Assembly (NCBI RefSeq): GCF_026343115.1
Contig: NZ_JAPEMC010000005.1
Coordinates: forward strand, 62,001-126,000
Source of the DNA: Streptomyces sp. NBC_00102
Lineage (GTDB): Bacteria > Actinomycetota > Actinomycetes > Streptomycetales > Streptomycetaceae
Reading direction: 5' to 3'
Length of the DNA: 64,000 nt
Positions 33,313 through 40,963 of the stretch are shown in pieces. The notes beneath the pieces are model-generated. The model saw only the letters and a program-made list of their open reading frames with translations, did not search any database and was not told where the DNA came from. Numbering within the stretch: position 1 is the first letter of the stretch; every line of letters starts with the position of its first letter. The position numbers and the translations under genes were made by a program.

Positions 33313-33528
33313 ATGGCACATGTTGCCGCACCCGCAACCGACATGCCCGCCGTCACTCCCCTATCGCTGAAGGCGATTGCCCCGTGGGCGGTCTTCTTCG
33401 GCATCCTCATGCTCGTCCTGCTCTACTTCGTCGGCGCCGAGCAGGGAGCCACCTCGCTCATCTCCGGCGAGGCCGTTCACGAGTGGGTCCACGACGGCCG
33501 TCACCTTCTCGGTTTCCCCTGCCACTAG
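33313..33528 (+). CDS. cbtB: Cobalt transporter subunit CbtB
   Basis: A 71-residue protein with one transmembrane helix (about 25-43, WAVFFGILMLVLLYFVG) and a histidine-rich C-terminus HEWVHDGRHLLGFPCH that ends in the typical histidine motif. CbtB works with CbtA as a B12-regulated cobalt importer for cobalamin synthesis. GGAGG stands 8 bases before the ATG. The cobalamin riboswitch upstream confirms the role. Confidence 0.93.
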   Translation: MAHVAAPATDMPAVTPLSLKAIAPWAVFFGILMLVLLYFVGAEQGATSLISGEAVHEWVHDGRHLLGFPCH

Positions 33529-33549
33529 ACCCCGGGGAACCGAACTCTC

Positions 33550-34323
33550 ATGAACTCCATATCAGTCCGAGCGCTCCTGGTCCGCGGCATGCTCGCGGGC
33601 TTTCTCGCGGGCGTCGCGGCACTTCTCGTCGCCTACTTCCTCGGTGAGTCCAGGGTGGACGCGTCCATCGCCCTGGAAGAGGCCCACAGCCACGACCATC
33701 ACGGCGGCGAGGAACTCGTCAGCCGGACGATGCAGGCCACCGGCGGTCTCGCCACCGGCGTCCTCGTCTTCGGCGTCGCCGTCGGCGGCATCGCGGCACT
33801 CGTCTTCTGCTACGCCCTCGGCCGTATCGGGAGCTTCGGCCCCCGGGCCACCGCGGCCCTGGTCGCGGGGGCGGCGCTGCTGACCGTCTACCTCGTACCG
33901 TTCCTGAAGTACCCGGCCAACCCGCCGGCCGTCGGCAACCCGGACACCATCGGGCAACGTACGGGGCTCTTCTTCCTCATGGTGGCGCTCAGCGTGCTGC
34001 TCGCCGTCGCCGCCGTCATCGGCGGGAGGAGGCTCGCACCGCGCCTCGGCAACTGGAACGCGACCATCGCCGCGTCCGCGGGCTACGTCCTGCTGATCGG
34101 CCTCGCGTACGTGTTCCTGCCGTCGTTCGACGAGGTGGGCGCGGACTTCCCGGCGACCCTGCTCTGGGAATTCCGGCTCTCCACCCTCGCGGTCCAGGCC
34201 ACCCTCTGGGTGAGCTTCGGCCTGATCTTCGGTGCCCTCACCGAGCGCCTGCTGCTCCCGTCGCGGGTACGGGGCGCGACCTCCCGGGAAGGCGCTCCCC
34301 GGCCTGCCGGGGCAGTGGGCTGA
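33550..34323 (+). CDS. cbtA: Cobalt transporter CbtA
   Basis: A 257-residue membrane protein with about five or six helices, fitting CbtA. A histidine-rich loop (EEAHSHDHHGGEE, about residues 44-56) follows the first helix and could bind the metal. Later conserved pieces are PFLKYPANPPAVGNPDTIGQRTG and PSFDEVGADFPATLLWEFRL. The gene begins 21 bases after cbtB and ends before a strong bidirectional terminator, so cbtB-cbtA is a closed two-gene unit under cobalamin control. Confidence 0.94.
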   Translation: MNSISVRALLVRGMLAGFLAGVAALLVAYFLGESRVDASIALEEAHSHDHHGGEELVSRTMQATGGLATGVLVFGVAVGGIAALVFCYALGRIGSFGPRATAALVAGAALLTVYLVPFLKYPANPPAVGNPDTIGQRTGLFFLMVALSVLLAVAAVIGGRRLAPRLGNWNATIAASAGYVLLIGLAYVFLPSFDEVGADFPATLLWEFRLSTLAVQATLWVSFGLIFGALTERLLLPSRVRGATSREGAPRPAGAVG

Positions 34324-34339
34324 CCCGGACAGTGCCCTG

Positions 34340-34370
34340 TGTGCGGCCGGAGAGCCACTCCGGCCGCACA
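34340..34370. terminator. Bidirectional terminator (13-bp perfect stem)
   Basis: TGTGCGGCCGGAG at 34340-34352 pairs perfectly with 34358-34370 around a 5-base loop. It lies between cbtA and the convergent TPR gene. Confidence 0.85.
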
Positions 34371-34407
34371 CTCTCTCCAGGGGGGTGTCCGGCGTGGACC
34401 GAGAGCC

Positions 34408-34755
34408 TCAGCCGGTGGGGAAGTCGCCGTTCAGAGCGGCGGCCATCCGCAGGTGCGGAGCGGCCTCCTCGCGCCGGCCCTGGCGCTCCAGCGTGCGTCC
34501 GAGGAGCAGCCGCGCGTAATCCTCGACCGGGTCGCGCTCCAGGACCACCCGCAACTCCGCTTCCGCCTTGCCGAGCCGCGCGGAGTGGTAGTAGGCACGG
34601 GCCAGAAGCAGCCGCGGGGCGACCTGCTCGGGAACCTCGTCCACGAGACCGCGGAGAATGCGCGCCGCGGTCAGGTATTCCTTCGCGTCGAAGAACATCT
34701 GCGCGCGGTTCCAGCGGTCGGCGGCGGTGCCGAACTCGTAGTAGGTCTCGTCCAT
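34408..34755 (-). CDS. Tetratricopeptide repeat protein
   Basis: A 115-residue all-helical protein of about three TPR units: WNRAQMFFDAKEYLTAARILRGLVDEVPE, PRLLLARAYYHSARLGKAEAELRVVLERDP, and YARLLLGRTLERQGRREEAAPHLRMAAAL. The spacing and the A/G, Y/L and P positions fit TPR. It is likely a cytoplasmic protein-binding module. It is divergent from the second pirin gene, with a GC-poor 158-base promoter region between them. A similar TPR-pirin pairing may be functional, but nothing in the residues shows it. Confidence 0.88.
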   Translation of the reverse strand: MDETYYEFGTAADRWNRAQMFFDAKEYLTAARILRGLVDEVPEQVAPRLLLARAYYHSARLGKAEAELRVVLERDPVEDYARLLLGRTLERQGRREEAAPHLRMAAALNGDFPTG

Positions 34756-34913
34756 GTGCTTCCTCCTCTGCCGCCGGCGGGGCGGCCGTCCAAGGCCTCC
34801 CGCCCGTGTGCTCGCGACAACATACCTCGGTGGTTGAAAATTCCACCAAATTGGGGAAGTGGCGGCTGCGTCCGAGGGCCCCCGCCCGGCCGGAGCGCAA
34901 TAGGTTGACCACC

Positions 34914-35879
34914 ATGAGCAACCTCGATCGCCAGGCCACCCTGTCCGTCTGCGGAGGGCGGGGCTTCGTCGTCGCCGAACCGGTACGTGAACTCCTCACC
35001 CCGCGCCGCGTACGGCTGGGGGAGTCCACCGAAGTCCGCAGGCTGCTGCCCAACCTCGGCCGCCGCATGATCGGCGCCTGGGCCTTCGTCGACCACTACG
35101 GCCCCGACGACATCGCGGACGAGCCCGGCATGCAGGTACCACCCCACCCGCACATGGGACTGCAGACCGTGAGCTGGCTCCACGAGGGCGAGGTGCTGCA
35201 CCGCGACAGCCTGGGAAGCCTGAGCACCGTACGCCCGAGGGAACTCGGACTGATGACCTCGGGCCGGGCCATCAGCCACTCCGAGGAGAGCCCGAAGGGC
35301 CACGCCCGGCTTCTGCACGGCGCTCAGCTCTGGGTGGCCCTCCCGGAGGCCCACCGCAATGTCGAACCCCACTTCCAGCACCACACCGACCTCCCCACGG
35401 CGACGGCCCCCGGGCTCACCGCCACGGTGATCCTCGGCGAACTCGACGGAGCGCGGTCGCCCGGTACCGCCTTCACCCCGATCGTCGGCGCGGACCTCAC
35501 CCTCTCCGCCGGCGCCGAGACCCGCCTGCCGCTCGACCCGGACTTCGAGTACGCCGTCCTGTCGATGTCGGGCGAGGCCCACGTCGACGGGGTGCCCGTA
35601 CTCCCCGGATCGATGCTCTACCTCGGCTGCGGCCGCACCGAACTGCCCCTGCGCGCGGGTTCCGACGCCGGACTCATGCTCCTCGGCGGCGAGCCGTTCG
35701 CGGAGGAGATCGTCATGTGGTGGAACTTCATCGGCCGGTCCGGTGACGAGATCGCACAGGCGCGAAACGACTGGGAGAAGGGTTCGCGGTTCGGCGAAGT
35801 ACACGGCTACGACGGTGCCCGCCTGCCTGCCCCGGAACTGCCCATCACACCGCTCAAGCCGCGCGGGCGCGTGCGCTGA
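34914..35879 (+). CDS. Pirin family bicupin protein
   Basis: A 321-residue pirin. The metal-site motif reads VPPHPHMGLQTVSWLHEG with HRDSLGS after it, and a late block GGEPFAEEIVMWWNFIGRS matches the family. Some bacterial pirins act as quercetin dioxygenases, others as regulators. It is a paralogue of the pirin half of the fusion at 24296 and aligns through the C-terminus LKPRGRVR, where that fusion continues into an acetyltransferase. There is only a weak ribosome-binding site (AGG) before ATG 34914. Divergent from the TPR gene. Confidence 0.9.
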   Translation: MSNLDRQATLSVCGGRGFVVAEPVRELLTPRRVRLGESTEVRRLLPNLGRRMIGAWAFVDHYGPDDIADEPGMQVPPHPHMGLQTVSWLHEGEVLHRDSLGSLSTVRPRELGLMTSGRAISHSEESPKGHARLLHGAQLWVALPEAHRNVEPHFQHHTDLPTATAPGLTATVILGELDGARSPGTAFTPIVGADLTLSAGAETRLPLDPDFEYAVLSMSGEAHVDGVPVLPGSMLYLGCGRTELPLRAGSDAGLMLLGGEPFAEEIVMWWNFIGRSGDEIAQARNDWEKGSRFGEVHGYDGARLPAPELPITPLKPRGRVR

Positions 35880-35987
35880 CTTGGGGAAACCTATGGCTGG
35901 GCGGTCCGTGCTCCCACTGGCGGCCACCGTGCTGAGGCACTCGCCTCGCACCCTGTTCCGTGCTCGGGCTCAGGCGGCAAGGCCCTC

Positions 35988-36086
35988 GAGGATACGCAGG
36001 AGATGCTGGACTTCTGCGCCCGGAACGGGATCGTGCCGGAGGTCGAGGTCGTCACGGCCGACGGGATCGACGCGGTGTACGGCCGT
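35988..36086 (+). pseudogene. Remnant of a zinc alcohol dehydrogenase C-terminus
   Basis: About 33 codons read EDTQEMLDFCARNGIVPEVEVV and then TADGIDAVYGR. This closely resembles the C-terminal part of YahK/AdhC-type NADP-dependent alcohol dehydrogenases (TQEMLDFCAxHGI...ADxINxAYER). The rest of the gene, including both zinc sites, is missing on both sides, so this is a decayed relic. The following sequence up to the chitinase stop is non-coding. Confidence 0.55.
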
Positions 36087-36297
36087 GCCGGCCGCCCACG
36101 GAGCGACGGGACTCGGAAAGGTCCCGCCTCGGCCGACGAAGGCGGACGGAACGGAAACAGACCACCGTCGGGGAGGCTCCTCCGTGAACGAACGAGGGCG
36201 TTCGCGGAGAAGCCTCAGGTCCGCCCGGCAGGGGGTGACGTCTACGTCGAGGTCCTGCTCCGCACGTCCCTGCGGGCCGGCCGTCACCGAGGCCGGG
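36087..36297. other. Region with no supported gene
   Basis: Together with 35880-35987 it flanks the dehydrogenase remnant. Nothing else was recognised. Confidence 0.4.
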
Positions 36298-37545
36298 TCA
36301 GCAGGTGCCGAGGTCCTGCCAGGCACCCCATTCACCGGTGGTGCCGGGCGTCTCGTTCTGCGTCCACCACTTGGCCTTCCAGGTGTGGCCTCCGTACGAG
36401 ACGGTGTTGCCGGCGGTGTAGACGGCGCCGCTGCTCCACGCCGCCGCGGCGCAGCCGCCACCCGTCGGGGGAGTGGTGGCAGGAGTGGTGGGGGGCGTGG
36501 TCGTCGGTGTGGTCGTCGGCGGGGTGACTCCGGCGAACTTCACCGAGTACTTGGCGAAGTCCCAGTTCGACTGGGCCACGCTGCTGCACGTACCGGATGT
36601 CGTGCCGTTGTTGTCGGGCGGGGTGCACTGGCGGTCGCGGTTGAGGGACCAGAACGTGAAGCGGTCCATGTGGTGGCTGGTCGCGTAGTCCAGAACCGTC
36701 TGGAAGTCGGCCTGAGTGAAGTACTCGCCGGTGTCGCTGCGGCCGTTCATCCCGGAGAATCCCTGGTGCGCGTAGGCGGTCGCCGCGTCCCAGCCGAAGG
36801 TGGACTGCAGGATGGAGTTGAAGTTCGTCAGGGCGCTCGTCTGCGCGGCCGCGCCGTTGAACCCGCCGTCGAAGGGCATGATCGAGAAGTTGTTCGGCGT
36901 GAAGCCCTGCGCCTTGGCCTCGTTGAGCATCTGCTTGCCGAACCAGCCGGTTCCGTCGGCCGTTCCCGCGGTGGTGACCGAGACGTAGAGTCCCGGGTTG
37001 TTCTGCTGGAGAATCTTGGCCGCGCCGATCTCATGGGCGATGGCGGTCGCGTTCTCGTACTCCGGCTCCTCCAGGTCGAAGTCGATGGCCTTCAACTGGT
37101 ACTTCGTGATGACCTGCTGGTAGGCGGCCGCGGTGGACGCCGCGTCGGAACAGGCCTGGCCGAGCTTGGTTCCCCCGTACCCGCCGATGGAGACCGACAC
37201 GTCGCCGCCCTTGGCGCGGATCGCGCTGACGACCGACCCCACCGCGGTGTCCGACGAGACCGGTGACGTCCCGTCCCACGTCGGACTGCAACCGCCCCCG
37301 TTGGGAGCGAGGACGAACGCCAGCTGGAACGCCTTGAGCCCGGTGGCGTCCATGATGGCGCCCGCGTCCGGCGGGTTGTTGTCGTGCGGCATCAGGTAGG
37401 GCGCGGCGGCGTACCACCGGTTGCTGAGGGCGGCGTTGGCGGCGGCGGACGCACCCGAAGCCTGCTGCGCGGTGAACGCCGCGAGTCCGGCGGTGGCCAG
37501 TGCCGCGGTCGCGGCACCGCAGAGCAGAGCGCGAAGACGCTTCAT
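36298..37545 (-). CDS. Secreted GH18 chitinase with C-terminal chitin-binding domain
   Basis: A 415-residue enzyme with a Sec signal (MKRLRALLCGAATAALATAGLAAF...). The GH18 domain carries the catalytic DxDxE motif as AIDFDLEEPE and the usual SIGGYGG strand before it. A Thr/Pro linker leads to a CBM5/12 chitin-binding domain (AAWSSGAVYTAGNTVSYGGHTWKA..., about 365-415). It degrades chitin outside the cell. CAGGAG precedes ATG 37545. A DasR-responsive element lies about 60 bases upstream of the start, as is known for Streptomyces chitinase genes, so it should be induced when N-acetylglucosamine-derived phosphosugars release DasR. Confidence 0.93.
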   Translation of the reverse strand: MKRLRALLCGAATAALATAGLAAFTAQQASGASAAANAALSNRWYAAAPYLMPHDNNPPDAGAIMDATGLKAFQLAFVLAPNGGGCSPTWDGTSPVSSDTAVGSVVSAIRAKGGDVSVSIGGYGGTKLGQACSDAASTAAAYQQVITKYQLKAIDFDLEEPEYENATAIAHEIGAAKILQQNNPGLYVSVTTAGTADGTGWFGKQMLNEAKAQGFTPNNFSIMPFDGGFNGAAAQTSALTNFNSILQSTFGWDAATAYAHQGFSGMNGRSDTGEYFTQADFQTVLDYATSHHMDRFTFWSLNRDRQCTPPDNNGTTSGTCSSVAQSNWDFAKYSVKFAGVTPPTTTPTTTPPTTPATTPPTGGGCAAAAWSSGAVYTAGNTVSYGGHTWKAKWWTQNETPGTTGEWGAWQDLGTC

Positions 37546-37605
37546 GGAGACTCCTGTCGGGAAAGGTGTCGCCAGAATCGAGTGATGACGCATGCACGTC
37601 AATGA

Positions 37606-37621
37606 TTTGGCCTAGACCATT
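37606..37621 (-). promoter_or_regulatory. DasR-responsive element (dre)
   Basis: The core TGGTCTAGGCCA on the minus strand (37608-37619) differs by one base from the dre core TGGTCTAGACCA. Its place in front of a chitinase gene is the classic DasR arrangement. Confidence 0.8.
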
Positions 37622-37697
37622 GCCCTCTTTTGAAGTTTGAAGATTGCCCCTGGTGGCCCGGGCTCCGCGCTTGCGAACTCCAGGGGTCATGAAAAGA

Positions 37698-37728
37698 AGC
37701 CCCGTTCCTGGTGACCAGGAACGGGGCT
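37698..37728 (-). terminator. Intrinsic terminator after the tRNA-like gene
   Basis: A perfect 14-bp stem (AGCCCCGTTCCTGG and its complement) with a 3-base loop is followed on the minus strand by TCTTTTC. It starts two bases after the encoded CCA of the tRNA-Gly-like gene. Confidence 0.9.
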
Positions 37729-37730
37729 GG

Positions 37731-37803
37731 TGGAGCGCTGGGCAGGCCTTGCACCTGCATTTCCCCGCGGGAAGCGGGGCGTCTTTCCTTGGACGACCAA
37801 CGC
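37731..37803 (-). tRNA. tRNA-Gly(UCC)-like gene with non-canonical T-loop
   Basis: The 73-nt minus-strand sequence folds as a full cloverleaf. Acceptor GCGTTGG pairs with CCAGCGC, the discriminator is U and CCA is encoded. The D-arm is a 3-bp stem (GTC/GAC) with GG in its loop. The anticodon arm is CCCCG-CTTCCCG-CGGGG with anticodon UCC. The variable loop has 4 nt, and the T-arm is GCAGG-TGCAAGG-CCTGC. Glycine identity features (G1-C72, C2-G71, U73, anticodon CC) are present. The T-loop reads TGC instead of TTC. The same GUGC change was reported for the peptidoglycan-dedicated tRNA-Gly of Staphylococcus epidermidis, where it weakens use in translation. It has its own promoter and terminator. 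Confidence 0.85.
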
Positions 37804-37845
37804 GCGGGCACCGTACCGCCGGAGCGGACCGCGCCTTCAAGATCA

Positions 37846-37874
37846 ACTATAGCCCGGATCCGCCGGAGTTCCAA
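37846..37874 (-). promoter_or_regulatory. Promoter of the tRNA-like gene
   Basis: On the minus strand TTGGAA (37874-37869) is separated by exactly 17 bases from TATAGT (37851-37846). Both are near the housekeeping sigma consensus. The predicted start gives a leader of about 35 nt before the tRNA. Confidence 0.7.
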
Positions 37875-37875
37875 C

Positions 37876-37928
37876 CACCCGATGGAGACGCGTGCCGCCG
37901 GCACGGCGGCACGCGTCTCCATCGGGTG
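37876..37928 (-). terminator. Perfect 25-bp hairpin terminator
   Basis: A perfect 25-bp inverted repeat with a 3-base loop (GCA) begins 5 bases after the stop codon of the gene ending at 37933. It stops 2 bases short of the tRNA promoter -35 element, insulating the two units. There is no T-run. Confidence 0.85.
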
Positions 37929-37932
37929 TGCG

Positions 37933-38994
37933 TCAGCCGCGCGCGAGGGCGATCGAACCCTGGAGCCGCTCGCCCGCCTCGTAGATCATGTACGGCACGC
38001 CGTGGTCGGTCCCGAAGCTCGGTGAGGCGCTGCGGCCGTTCTCGGGTGCCGCGGTGCCCGAGTCGTAGAAGACGCCGAGGTGGTCGCGGCGGCCGAAGTC
38101 GTTGCCGACCTCGGTGATCATCAGATTGCCGCCGCTCTCCTTGTCGGTGTTGTAGACGACGTACGTGCTCCCGTTCCGGCTCAGCAGGTGCGGGCCGCCG
38201 ACGTTGACCGCGCCGACGTCGGTGTGGCGTACGAGCGGCTGCTGGTCGAAGGTCCAGTCCCGGCCGTCCTTCGACCAGCCCCAGGCGATGTCGCGGTGGT
38301 TGGACTGGTTGTTGAGCATGAAGAGCATCACGTAGCGCGCACCGCGCGCGGGCAGGTCGTGCCGGAAGACGCGGGCGTACGAGGTCTCGGTGCTGCCCGT
38401 CGGCATCATCGCGGTGGTGAGCACCACCTTGTCGTAGGTGAAGGTGATGCCGTCCTTGGAACGGGCGAGCCGGGTCGTGCTGTTCTCGCCGTGGAAGTAG
38501 AGCCAGAGTTCCTTGACGTCCTCGTTCCAGAGGACGTGCGGGGAGGCGACGTGGCTGACCTTGTAGTGCGGCTGCCAGTCGTTGGGGACGATCGGGTTGG
38601 CCGGGTACTCGGTGAACGGGCCTTCCAGCGAGTCGCCGTAGGCCAGGCAGATCCCGCCGGGGGCGTCGTGCGGACCGTAGTAGAGGTAGTAACGGCCCAG
38701 CGGACTCGACAGCTTGTCGTAGACCCCCCTGATGCACGGGAAGATGATCTCGCCCGTCGGGTTGTACTTCAGCCGGGAGGGCGTCAGAAGCGTCCTCACG
38801 TAACGGTAGTCGGGGAATCCTCCGGGTGCCGCCGCGGCGGCGCTCCCGGTGGCGGCGCCGGTGGCGATCATTCCGGCGGCCCCGGCGGCCCCGGCGACCG
38901 CGCCCCGCAGGAAGATCCTCCTGGTCGGCCGCAGCGCCTCCGAAAAGGCGGGCTGCGGGTCCGGCCGGCGTGCCTCGTGCTCGTGCTGTGTCAT
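37933..38994 (-). CDS. Tat-exported five-bladed beta-propeller glycosidase-like protein
   Basis: A 353-residue protein with a twin-arginine signal (PTRRIFLRGAVAGAAGAAG, about 23-41). The mature part has the repeated pattern of GH32/43/117-like five-bladed propellers: GRYYLYYGPHDAPGGICLAYGDSLEGPFTEYPANPIV, then SHVASPHVLWNEDVKELWLYFHG, and GPHLLSRNGSTYVVYN. I cannot place it in a specific GH family or identify all catalytic acids. It is the last gene of the leftward operon headed by the LacI regulator, 51 bases after the permease gene. It would act outside the cell before uptake by that permease. Confidence 0.75.
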   Translation of the reverse strand: MTQHEHEARRPDPQPAFSEALRPTRRIFLRGAVAGAAGAAGMIATGAATGSAAAAAPGGFPDYRYVRTLLTPSRLKYNPTGEIIFPCIRGVYDKLSSPLGRYYLYYGPHDAPGGICLAYGDSLEGPFTEYPANPIVPNDWQPHYKVSHVASPHVLWNEDVKELWLYFHGENSTTRLARSKDGITFTYDKVVLTTAMMPTGSTETSYARVFRHDLPARGARYVMLFMLNNQSNHRDIAWGWSKDGRDWTFDQQPLVRHTDVGAVNVGGPHLLSRNGSTYVVYNTDKESGGNLMITEVGNDFGRRDHLGVFYDSGTAAPENGRSASPSFGTDHGVPYMIYEAGERLQGSIALARG

Positions 38995-39045
38995 GTCGTG
39001 CTCCGTCCCGTGGAGTGAGAGATCACAGATGGCCGATGTGGGGGA

Positions 39046-40338
39046 TCACAGGTAACCGGCGGCGGTGACACAGAATCCGCCCAGGGCGACGGCCCAGACG
39101 TACGGCAGGGTCCGCAGCATCACCTGCTGCGGTGTCACCCCGGCGTACTGCGCGCTCCAGACGGTCTGCGTGCTGGTGGGGTCCGACACCCCGAAGACCT
39201 GGTTGTACGAGGTGGCGAGGCCCAGCACCGCCACGGCCGGGTAGATGCCGGCGGCGATGAGGACACCGGCGATGCCCGCGCCGAGGCCGTAGACGTTGAG
39301 CGGGCCCCGGTACAGACAGAGCGGTACGAGCAGGGTGAACACCAGCACGAAGAGCACCGGGTTCTGCGGGCTGACGGCCTTGACCAGCGGCTCCAGGGAG
39401 TCGACCGCGCCGGGCAGCTTCACCGCGGCGAGCAGGATGCCGATGGCGACGAACAGCACGATCGGCGCCGCCGCGACCTCGAACGCGCCGTACAGCGTCC
39501 TCAGCAGCCGCTTGTTCATCTCGCGTGGCGGGGTGGTGGTGACCAGCGCGTACAGGACACCGGCCAGCATCGAGGGCAGGATCGCGACCTCGAAGCCGAG
39601 GGCGAGGACCAGGGGGACGACCGGGGTGAGCAGCGCGTACCAGGGCGCGTCGCCCAGCTGCTCGCGCCGCGAGGAGGACTTCGCGGAGGGCTTGGCCGAG
39701 GCCGACTTGAGCGACCAGGCGTGCTCCACGCCCCTTCGCCGCGTCTCGATGAGGACGAAGAGGACGGCGGCGGCGAGCGCGAAGGGGAACAGCTTCAGCA
39801 TGAAGCCGCGCACCGTGTCGACGGGCAGTTCGAGCGCGGTGGAGAAGAACTGCCAGATGGGCAGCTCGAAGGGCATGCCCGCGGCGATGCCCATCAGGAT
39901 CGTGCCGGCCGCGGTGACCTTGGGGATGCCCACGGCGATCATGGCGGGGATGCCGATGATGCCGGCGAGCATCGCCGCGGGGGCCGAACCGGTGACCGTG
40001 CCGACGAGGGTGGAGACCGCGAGCACGCCGAGAGCGACCACGACCGGCCGGTCCCCGCCGAACTCGACGATCTTGCGGACGAGGGTGCCCGCGATGCCGG
40101 TCTCGTCCAGCAGCTTGCCCAGCCAGGACCCGAGCAGAATCGCGATCATCGTGGCGGCGAGCATCGGCGCGCCGCCCTGGACGACCGTGTCCAGCACACT
40201 GTTCTCGCCGGACAGCGGGGCGCCGGCGACGAAGGCGATGACGACGCCCAGGACGACCAGCGCGAAGGCGGTGGGCAGTCTGCGGGTGAGCATCGCGGCG
40301 ACACCGGCCGCCATGACAAGAAGGATGACGACGCCCAT
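39046..40338 (-). CDS. Permease of the GntP/CitM-like ion-transporter superfamily
   Basis: A 430-residue membrane protein with about 12 helices, containing internal repeats such as STLVGTVTGSAPAAMLAGIIGIP and LVPLCLYRGPLNVYGLGAGIAG. Such paired helical hairpins with GSAPA and YRGPLN re-entrant loops are typical of the ion-transporter superfamily (gluconate, citrate or short dicarboxylate permeases). Substrate unknown. It starts 4 bases after the stop of the upstream unknown gene, so all are co-transcribed, and it likely imports the substrate of the HyuA-like protein and FAD oxidoreductase. Confidence 0.8.
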   Translation of the reverse strand: MGVVILLVMAAGVAAMLTRRLPTAFALVVLGVVIAFVAGAPLSGENSVLDTVVQGGAPMLAATMIAILLGSWLGKLLDETGIAGTLVRKIVEFGGDRPVVVALGVLAVSTLVGTVTGSAPAAMLAGIIGIPAMIAVGIPKVTAAGTILMGIAAGMPFELPIWQFFSTALELPVDTVRGFMLKLFPFALAAAVLFVLIETRRRGVEHAWSLKSASAKPSAKSSSRREQLGDAPWYALLTPVVPLVLALGFEVAILPSMLAGVLYALVTTTPPREMNKRLLRTLYGAFEVAAAPIVLFVAIGILLAAVKLPGAVDSLEPLVKAVSPQNPVLFVLVFTLLVPLCLYRGPLNVYGLGAGIAGVLIAAGIYPAVAVLGLATSYNQVFGVSDPTSTQTVWSAQYAGVTPQQVMLRTLPYVWAVALGGFCVTAAGYL

Positions 40339-40342
40339 GGCG

Positions 40343-40963
40343 TTACTTCTCTCTTCCGTGCGGGGATCCGTGGTGCGGCTCGGCCGCGGTGGCCAGGGCG
40401 GCCGTCAGCAGGAGTGGGCTGCGTCCCAGGCCGCAGGCGGCACGGGCGTGGGCATGGGCGGCGATCTCGTCGGCGCCCGCGACATGGCCGTACAGGCGGT
40501 GGCGTCCCGCACGCAGGACGACGTGGTCCAGAGCCAGCTTCAGCTCCTTCTTCGCCGTGCCGTGGTGGAGCCGCTCGTGCACCGCCTCGTGGGCGATCGC
40601 CGCCGCCCGGACCGAGCCGGCCGGGTACCAGTGGCGCCAGCCGAGGAGCTCGGTCAGCTCCTCGGCGAGGGCGAGGGTGTCGGTGAAGAGCTCGACGGTC
40701 GGGACCGGCCGGGAGGTGTAGCGCGCGAGGAGCCCCCTGGCCAGCCCGCCGTCGCTCTCCACGACACGGGCCGTGGAGGCGGCGGGCTCCAGCGCAGAGC
40801 CGAACGCGTCGGCCCTGCGCGCCCAGCGGCGCAGCAGCTCCGGATCGCGGTTCTCGTGCGTGGGGGTGTTCGTGAGCAGCCGTACGCCGAACTCGACGTC
40901 GTCCCGATCCGCGAGCGCCCCGATCGCCGCGAGGGCGGCCCGGTCGAGCAGAGCGGCCGTCAC
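40343..40963 (-). CDS. Uncharacterised operon protein
   Basis: A 206-residue protein that I do not recognise. It is mostly helical, has no signal peptide or membrane helix, and contains a His-rich stretch: GWRHWYPAGSVRAAAIAHEAVHERLHHGTAKKELKLALDH (about 118-160), followed by another histidine in HAHARAACG. The histidines could bind metal. The GTG start overlaps the stop of the hydantoinase-like gene (GTGA), and the permease starts 4 bases after its own stop. So it is a fixed part of this operon, possibly a second subunit or a maturation factor for the HyuA-like protein. Confidence 0.75.
   Translation of the reverse strand: MTAALLDRAALAAIGALADRDDVEFGVRLLTNTPTHENRDPELLRRWARRADAFGSALEPAASTARVVESDGGLARGLLARYTSRPVPTVELFTDTLALAEELTELLGWRHWYPAGSVRAAAIAHEAVHERLHHGTAKKELKLALDHVVLRAGRHRLYGHVAGADEIAAHAHARAACGLGRSPLLLTAALATAAEPHHGSPHGREK

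Noticed and set aside
37960..38994. Calling the propeller protein a GH43 enzyme
   Set aside because: The five-bladed pattern fits, but the three GH43 catalytic acids could not be located as clearly as in the gene at 22599, so only the fold-level name was used.
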